A DNA stretch of 19,795 nucleotides. Origin: JAGTRP01 sp050259815. GTDB taxonomy: Bacteria > Pseudomonadota > Gammaproteobacteria > Burkholderiales > Rhodocyclaceae. Below, in pieces: positions 15,497 to 19,795 of this stretch (position 1 is its first letter; each line of letters begins with the position of its first letter). The notes beneath the pieces are model-generated. The model was not told where the DNA came from. It made no database searches and saw only the letters and a program-made list of their open reading frames with translations. The stretch covers positions 1-19,795 of the forward strand of contig JBLNBI010000116.1 of the NCBI GenBank assembly GCA_050259815.1. The letters are read 5' to 3'. Both the position numbers and the translations under genes were made by a program.

Positions 15497-15538
15497 CAAA
15501 TCTGATCCGGATTTCCCCCGCAGGAGAGGTTTGCAGCA

Positions 15539-16174
15539 ATGCTTCGCCTAGCCATCGTCGACGACCACGGCATTGTCCGGGCCGGCTTCCGGGAGATGCT
15601 GGCCGAGGAAATCGAAATCCAGATCGTGTTCGAGGCCTCCTCCGGCGAGGAGGCCCTCCAGCACCTCCGGGAATGCGATTGCGACGTGCTGCTCCTGGAC
15701 CTCTCCCTACCCGGGCAGAGCGGCGTGGACGTCCTGCGGGCGGTGCGCCAGCGCCATCCGGGCCTCCGGGTCCTGATGCTTTCCGGCTTTCCCGAGGAGC
15801 GCTACGCCCTGGCCATGATCCGCCACGGAGCCGACGGCTATCTGTCCAAGGAATGCGAGCGGGAAGAGCTGATCCGGGCCATCCGCACGGTGGCCAGCGG
15901 CCGGCGCTACGTTTCCGCCCGCACGGCGGAACTCCTGGCCGGCGAGTGCGCCGGGGATATCGTCCTGCCCTCCCATTCCCAGCTTTCCGACCGGGAGCTG
16001 GAAGTCTTCCTGCAACTCGCCAAGGGCGCGTCGGTGTCGGACATCGCCGCCGCCCTCAATCTGAGCGTCAAGACGGTCAGCACCTACCGCACCCGGCTCC
16101 TGGAGAAGCTCAGCCTGTCCAGCAATGCCGAACTGGCGGCCTACGCCATCCGGAATGGCCTGATCGTCGGCTGA
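15539..16174 (+). CDS. NarL/LuxR-family response regulator
   Basis: A 211-residue DNA-binding response regulator. The receiver (1-120) has the acidic pair D8/D9, phospho-acceptor D54 in LLLDLSLPG, S82 and K104. The LuxR-type helix-turn-helix (about 148-208) shows LSDRELEVFLQLAKGASVSDIAAALNLSVKTVSTYRTRLLEKL. Regulators of this class pair with HisKA_3 kinases, and such a kinase (16594-17997) lies nearby in convergent orientation, so they probably form one system. AGGAGAGG upstream of ATG 15539 supports the start. It is co-directional with the phasin and 9 bases from the next receiver gene. Confidence 0.93.
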   Translation: MLRLAIVDDHGIVRAGFREMLAEEIEIQIVFEASSGEEALQHLRECDCDVLLLDLSLPGQSGVDVLRAVRQRHPGLRVLMLSGFPEERYALAMIRHGADGYLSKECEREELIRAIRTVASGRRYVSARTAELLAGECAGDIVLPSHSQLSDRELEVFLQLAKGASVSDIAAALNLSVKTVSTYRTRLLEKLSLSSNAELAAYAIRNGLIVG

Positions 16175-16183
16175 AAGGCGCCG

Positions 16184-16600
16184 GTGGTGTCCGCATCTTC
16201 GTCGCTATCGCCCAGCCTCAAGGTCTTCCTGGTCGAGGATTCGCCCCGGCTGTGCCAACTACTGGCCGGCATTCTGGGAGAGCTGGACGGGGTGGCGGTG
16301 GTCGGGGAGGCGGCGGACGAGCCGTCGGCCATCCAACGCATCGAGGAAAGCCGGCCGGACGTCGCCATCGTGGATCTGGAACTGGGCCGGGGCAGCGGCC
16401 TGGAAGTGCTGCGCGCCCTCTACAGCCAACCCCAGCGCTTCGGTCGGGTGCGGGCGGTCGTCTTCACCAACTACGGCCATCCCGGCCTGCGGGACTGCTG
16501 CCGCAAGCTCGGCGCCGACGGCTTTTTCGACAAGGCCTTCCAGCTGGACGACCTCATCGACTACGTCCTGGCGGCCCGCCCCGGCACGGTTTCCTACTGA
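16184..16600 (+). CDS. Receiver-only response regulator
   Basis: A 138-residue protein made of a single receiver domain: E18/D19, phospho-acceptor D64 in AIVDLELGRGSG, T95 in VVFTNYG, and K117 in FFDKAFQ, all canonical. No output domain follows. The protein ends at residue 138 by a stop codon with no sign of a frameshift into an HTH. The start is GTG at 16184 with AAAGG upstream; a second GTG follows directly. Nine bases separate it from the NarL regulator, so the two are co-transcribed. Such proteins act as phosphate sinks or by protein contact. Its 3' end overlaps the convergent kinase by 7 bases. Confidence 0.87.
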   Translation: MVSASSSLSPSLKVFLVEDSPRLCQLLAGILGELDGVAVVGEAADEPSAIQRIEESRPDVAIVDLELGRGSGLEVLRALYSQPQRFGRVRAVVFTNYGHPGLRDCCRKLGADGFFDKAFQLDDLIDYVLAARPGTVSY

Positions 16601-17997
16601 GTCAGGGCTGGCTCGGGCGTTTCCGCCAGAGGAATGCTGGCGATAATCCGGGTGCCCTGGCCCGGGCGGCTGACCAGGGAAAAATCCCCCGCGAACATCT
16701 GCACCCGGTGCCGCATCCCGGCCAGGCCATGGCGGCGCCGGCCGGCCAGGGCCGGGTCGAAGCCGCAACCGTCGTCCTCGATGCGCAGGATGGCCCGGCC
16801 GGCGCCGGTGGTCAGGCCTATGTTCACGGTGCGGGCGGCGGCGTATTTGCGGATATTGGTCAGCCCTTCCTGGGCGATGCGGAAGAGGGCCAGGGCCTGC
16901 TCCCGGGGCAGCTCCAGGTCATCGGCGGGCAGGTCCAGGACCAGGCGGCACTCGCTGCTCTTGGCGAAGTCCTCCGCCAGGGCCCGCAGGGCGGCCACCA
17001 GCCCCAGCTCCTTGAGCAAGGGCGGGCGTAGGTCGTCGATCAGGCGGCGTTTCAGGAGGATGCCATTGTGGAGTTCGTCCTGGAGGCGCTCCAGCCGTTC
17101 CCGGATGGGCTGGGGCGTGTCCGGGGCGAGCTGGCGGACGATCCAGCTGGTATCCATCTTGGCGGCGGTAAGGAGCGACCCTAATTCGTCGTGGAGTTCC
17201 CGGGCCAGCCGGGCCTGCTCCGCCTCCCGGGCATTGGTCAGGTAGCTCGCCAAGTGGGAAAGCTCGTCGGTGCGCTCCTGGACCAGGGCGTCGAGGCGCT
17301 GGTTCTCCCCTCGCAGCAGGTCGGCGATCTGCTCCCGCAGCTGGAGCTGGCGCTGGAGCACGAAGTAGAGCATGAGGAGCAGAAGAAACGCCGCCCCGGC
17401 CAGGGTGGCAACCACCCATTGGGTGCGGTGGAAGTAGCTCACCGAGCTCTCCAGGGAACGCTGGCCTTCGATCAGCTCCCGGCGCTTGATCTCGGCCAGG
17501 GTGTCCCGGATGCGGTCCATGTAGCGCTTGCCCTCCGCCGGGCCGGCGCCCTTGGGGGCTTCCTCGGAGACGCTGCCCCGCCGCACCGCGTCCGCCAGGA
17601 TGCGCATCTTCAGGGTCACCAGGCCGTTCAGGTCCGCCAGGATGGCGTCGTTTTCCGGGGAGGTGGACAGGTCGTCGCGGATGTCATCCAGGGTGTAGTG
17701 GAGGGTGGCGAGGCTGGCCTCGTAGGGTTCCAGGTACTCCCGGTTGCGGGAGAGGACATAGCCCCGGACGCTGCTTTCCGCGTCCGCCAGCTGGATGAGC
17801 AGGCTGTCCAGGCGGCCGATGCGCTCGGACTGGGCCTGGAGCTTGCCCAGCGCCCGCAGGCTGGCGTTGGACTGCCCGAAGCTGGAGATGAGGACGGCCA
17901 GGACCAACAGGCAGCCCAGACCCAGGAGGAGGTAGCGCCAAGGGCGGCCGGGGAGGTTGGCGGAACGGGAAAAGAGGGAGGAAAGGGTGGCAGTCAT
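16594..17997 (-). CDS. Membrane sensor histidine kinase, CHASE3-like / HisKA_3 (NarX/UhpB class)
   Basis: A 467-residue kinase. TM1 is at about 21-40. A periplasmic four-helix CHASE3-like domain follows (SLLIQLADAESSVRGYVLSRNREYLEPYE is the typical opening). TM2 is at about 193-213, then a coiled-coil linker. Next come HisKA_3 with ARELHDELG (phospho-acceptor H269) and HATPase with EGLTNIRKYAAARTVNI, EDDGCGFDP and RHGLAGMRHRV. Kinases of this class phosphorylate NarL-type regulators, so the regulator at 15539 is the natural partner. ATG 17997 is preceded by AGGAAGG; a TTG at 18039 is the alternative. It diverges from the EF-hand/BON operon, a candidate target of the system. Confidence 0.92.
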   Translation of the reverse strand: MTATLSSLFSRSANLPGRPWRYLLLGLGCLLVLAVLISSFGQSNASLRALGKLQAQSERIGRLDSLLIQLADAESSVRGYVLSRNREYLEPYEASLATLHYTLDDIRDDLSTSPENDAILADLNGLVTLKMRILADAVRRGSVSEEAPKGAGPAEGKRYMDRIRDTLAEIKRRELIEGQRSLESSVSYFHRTQWVVATLAGAAFLLLLMLYFVLQRQLQLREQIADLLRGENQRLDALVQERTDELSHLASYLTNAREAEQARLARELHDELGSLLTAAKMDTSWIVRQLAPDTPQPIRERLERLQDELHNGILLKRRLIDDLRPPLLKELGLVAALRALAEDFAKSSECRLVLDLPADDLELPREQALALFRIAQEGLTNIRKYAAARTVNIGLTTGAGRAILRIEDDGCGFDPALAGRRRHGLAGMRHRVQMFAGDFSLVSRPGQGTRIIASIPLAETPEPALTQ

Positions 17998-18079
17998 CGT
18001 GGGGGCCTTCCTGCCGGATAAGCAGGATAAATCCGACAACTGATTCCGTTCCGTCCGACAGAAAGCAGCAGGTGGACCG

Positions 18080-18117
18080 CTTAGGCTAAGTGACAGTTCA
18101 GTTGCTTCACCTGAAGC
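18080..18117 (+). promoter_or_regulatory. Dyad and small hairpin upstream of the EF-hand gene
   Basis: CTTAG-G-CTAAG (18080-18090) is a perfect 5-bp dyad, and GCTTCA-cc-TGAAGC (18104-18117) is a perfect 6-bp hairpin. Both lie in the divergent region between the HisKA_3 kinase and the EF-hand gene. The first could be a regulator site. No convincing -35/-10 pair was found here. Confidence 0.3.
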
Positions 18118-18174
18118 ATGGTCCGGTCCGGGCCATGAACTGCATCACTTCATCTTCTTGAGAGGAGAACAGAC

Positions 18175-18888
18175 ATGAAACCCAAGATGCGACTCGCCAC
18201 CCTCATTCTCCTGGGCGCCGTACCCCTGGCGGCCATCAGCGCCGACTACGGCGGCTCCAGTTCCAGCAGCACCAGCAGCCCGAGCGGCTCCGCCACCGAT
18301 TCCTCCACCAGCGGCGGCATGGGCTCCTCCGGTGCCCAGGGCACTTCCGGCAGCAGCCGCGACCAGAGCTCGTCCGATTCCTCCGGCAGTTCCGGCTCCA
18401 CCGGGATGTCCGGGTCCAGTTCCTCCGGCATGTCGGGCTCATCCGGCTCCTCGGCCCAGTCCGACACCTCTTCCAGCGGTTCCCAGGCCTCCGTTCCCCG
18501 GCAGTTCCGCCGCCTGGACAAGGACAAGGACGGCATGATCTCCCAGAGCGAAGCCAAGCGCTCCAAGGACGTTTCCCAGCATTTCAGCCAGTACGACACC
18601 GACGGTGACGGCAAGATTTCCCTGTCCGAATGGCAGGCGGCCCACGCCAGCGGTGCGGCCGGCGTCAGCGGTTCCAGCCGCTCCAACCGCAGCGGCAGCT
18701 CCTCCGGCATGGACTCGTCCACCGGTAGCGGCTCGTCCTCCTATGGCTCCGGCTCGTCCTCCGGGTCCGGTTCGTCCGGCATGGGCGGCTCCTCGTCCGG
18801 CGGCAGCATGGGCGGGTCTTCCGGCGGCATGGGCGGCAGCTCCTCCGGCGGCGGCACCAGCGGCGGCTCTTCCGGTGGCGGGCAATGA
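18175..18888 (+). CDS. Exported Ser/Gly-rich protein with a central EF-hand pair
   Basis: The 237-residue product begins with a signal peptide (MKPKMRLATLILLGAVPLAA, likely cut near ISA-DY at about residue 23; no lipobox cysteine). It continues with a long Ser/Gly/Thr-rich low-complexity region (about 24-106), a folded module with two EF-hand loops, and a second Ser/Gly/Met-rich tail (about 160-237). Loop 1 is DKDKDGMISQSE (115-126) and loop 2 is DTDGDGKISLSE (141-152). Both have D1, D3, D5, G6, I8 and E12, so both should bind Ca2+. AGGAG precedes the ATG. The BON gene overlaps as ATGA. The family is not one I can name beyond 'EF-hand domain protein'; a periplasmic or cell-surface calcium-binding role is inferred. 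Confidence 0.88.
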   Translation: MKPKMRLATLILLGAVPLAAISADYGGSSSSSTSSPSGSATDSSTSGGMGSSGAQGTSGSSRDQSSSDSSGSSGSTGMSGSSSSGMSGSSGSSAQSDTSSSGSQASVPRQFRRLDKDKDGMISQSEAKRSKDVSQHFSQYDTDGDGKISLSEWQAAHASGAAGVSGSSRSNRSGSSSGMDSSTGSGSSSYGSGSSSGSGSSGMGGSSSGGSMGGSSGGMGGSSSGGGTSGGSSGGGQ

Positions 18889-19208
18889 GGCCGGGTAAAT
18901 CCTTGGTCGCTGCCGTCCTCCTGACGGCAGCCCTCGGGGCCAGCGCAGCCGATACCGGCCGGGGCGAAACCGCCGGCCAGGTCATCGATGACGCCACCAT
19001 CACCGCCAAGGTGAAGAGCGCCTTCGTCAAGGACGACCGCATCAGCGCCCTGGACGTCAAGGTCCATACCTACCGGGGAACGGTGCAGCTGGCGGGATTC
19101 GCCGACAGCCAGGCCGAGATCCGGCGGGCGGAAACCCTGGCCCGCTCGGTGCCCGGGGTGACCGACGTCAAGAACGACATGCAGGTCAAGCCGGCTCGGC
19201 GGCCCTAG
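18885..19208 (+). CDS. Exported single-BON-domain protein
   Basis: A 107-residue protein with a signal peptide (MRPGKSLVAAVLLTAALGASA, cut before about residue 22) and one BON domain (about 35-103). The domain is seen in ATITAKVKSAFVKDDRISALDVKV, GTVQLAGFADSQAEIRRAETLARSVPGVTDVKNDMQV. BON proteins such as OsmY are periplasmic and bind membranes or envelope proteins, often in stress; OsmY has two BON domains, this has one. The start overlaps the EF-hand gene's stop (ATGA), so the two are coupled. A strong intrinsic terminator follows 17 bases after the stop. Confidence 0.92.
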   Translation: MRPGKSLVAAVLLTAALGASAADTGRGETAGQVIDDATITAKVKSAFVKDDRISALDVKVHTYRGTVQLAGFADSQAEIRRAETLARSVPGVTDVKNDMQVKPARRP

Positions 19209-19225
19209 GTCGCGGTAGCCTGCCG

Positions 19226-19263
19226 GCCGGCGGATGGATCGCCCGATCCTCCGCCGGCTTTTT
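19226..19263 (+). terminator. Intrinsic terminator of the EF-hand/BON operon
   Basis: GCCGGCGGA (19226-19234) pairs with TCCGCCGGC (19250-19258). The inner GGATC/GATCC (19236-19240/19245-19249) extends the stem to 14 bp with one bulged T and a 4-base loop. TTTTT (19259-19263) follows. The T-run touches the stop codon of the convergent dmeF-like gene. Confidence 0.92.
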
Positions 19264-19795
19264 CATTCCTGCGGGCCGGGCTGATTCACTTCGACGGAGA
19301 CGTGCACCAGCTCCTCGTGCTGGCCCAGCAGCGCCTTGACGGCGGCCGGCGTCACCCGTGGGTCCTCCGCCTCCAGGCCGACGATGACCGCGAACTGGCC
19401 GCGGCCGACCCGCCAGACGTGGAGGTCTTCGATACGGGGCGGCGGCGACCATTCCCCGTGGCCGGCGATGGTTTCGCGGATTTCCGCCACCACCGGATGA
19501 TCCATCTCCCGGTCCAGGAGGACCCAGGCGGTGTCCCGGATCAGGCCGTAGGCCCACTTGGCCACCAGCACGGCGCCGACCATGCCCATCAGCGGATCGA
19601 GCCAGTTCCAGCCGTAGAACATCCCGCCCAGGAGGGCCAGGATGGCCAGGACCGACGTGGCGGCGTCGGCCAGGACGTGGATGTAGGCCGAGCGCAGGTT
19701 GAGGTCGTGGTGGTGATGGTGGCCGTGGTCGCCGTGCCCATGGCTGTGGCCGTGGCTGTGATGATCGTGGGCGCCTTGGAGGATGAGGGCGCAGA
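19263..19795 (-). CDS. dmeF: Cation diffusion facilitator, DmeF-like (Co2+/Ni2+ export), C-terminal part
   Basis: The gene enters from the right edge; about 177 C-terminal codons are visible. A His-rich loop (about 19683-19768: DHHSHGHSHGHGDHGHHHHH) precedes NLRSAYIHVLADAATSVLAILALLGG, which carries the HxxxD metal-site motif of transmembrane helix 5. Helix 6 (YGWNWLDPLMGMVGAVLVAKWAYGLIRDTAWVLLDREMD) and the cytoplasmic C-terminal domain (VVAEIRETIAGH...IEDLHVWRVG) follow. The NLRSAY and NWLDPLMG signatures match DmeF-type Co/Ni exporters better than zinc CDFs. Metal specificity is inferred from family resemblance. The N-terminus and start are outside the window. Confidence 0.85.
   Translation of the reverse strand, partial: CALILQGAHDHHSHGHSHGHGDHGHHHHHDLNLRSAYIHVLADAATSVLAILALLGGMFYGWNWLDPLMGMVGAVLVAKWAYGLIRDTAWVLLDREMDHPVVAEIRETIAGHGEWSPPPRIEDLHVWRVGRGQFAVIVGLEAEDPRVTPAAVKALLGQHEELVHVSVEVNQPGPQE

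Noticed and set aside
15673..17031. 452-codon rightward frame through both response regulators
   Set aside because: It overlaps two well-supported regulators in a different frame and has an Arg/Pro/Gly-rich shadow composition.
18246..18860. Ser/Gly codon repeats as a possible CRISPR array or minisatellite
   Set aside because: The repetition is at codon level with irregular units and mixed TCC/AGC/TCG codons; there are no fixed-length repeats with spacers.
18439..18885. Ala/Gly-rich leftward frames antisense to the EF-hand gene
   Set aside because: These arise from the repeated Ser/Gly codons of the EF-hand protein; there is no ribosome site or domain.

Overview
The window is GC-rich, with densely packed genes, strong Shine-Dalgarno sites and many ATGA overlaps. 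The mix of AceE-type pyruvate dehydrogenase with a tandem-lipoyl E2, two-subunit indolepyruvate:ferredoxin oxidoreductase, a phasin, many sensor kinases and a DmeF-type metal exporter suggests a betaproteobacterium, most likely a Rhodocyclales relative (Azospira/Dechloromonas/Azoarcus type). That placement is inference; no rRNA or tRNA gene is present.

Left part (1-5979): the start of aceF and all of aceE read leftwards as the pyruvate dehydrogenase operon. A 268-bp AT-rich divergent intergenic region with several short dyads separates them from iorA-iorB, which read rightwards. So an NAD-linked and a ferredoxin-linked 2-oxoacid oxidation system share one control region.

Middle (6075-12656): a rhomboid protease with a C-terminal helical repeat region converges on an unrecognised membrane protein with a similar layout (membrane N-terminus, TPR-like C-terminus). 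Then comes a tight rightward operon folD-purE-purK-sua5 for one-carbon metabolism, purine synthesis and tRNA t6A modification. A strong intrinsic-terminator-like hairpin with a T-run lies between the predicted folD promoter and the folD start, which looks like an attenuator.

Right part (12653-19795): signalling genes dominate. A leftward CHASE-PAS-HisKA sensor kinase is followed by a rightward short phasin, a NarL/LuxR response regulator and a receiver-only response regulator, and these converge on a leftward CHASE3 HisKA_3 kinase. Divergent from that kinase is a two-gene operon for exported proteins: a Ser/Gly-rich protein with a central pair of canonical EF-hands, and a single-BON-domain protein. 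It ends in a clear intrinsic terminator. The window closes with the C-terminal half of a DmeF-like cation diffusion facilitator.

The most unusual parts are the EF-hand/BON operon beside the two-component cluster, the folD leader hairpin, the 11-bp hairpin covering the rhomboid start codon, and the nearly identical lipoyl domains of aceF. No CRISPR array, insertion sequence, phage gene or attachment site was seen. No gene-free stretch exceeds 300 bases; the longest are 3226-3493, 14888-15103, 8975-9170 and 17998-18174.
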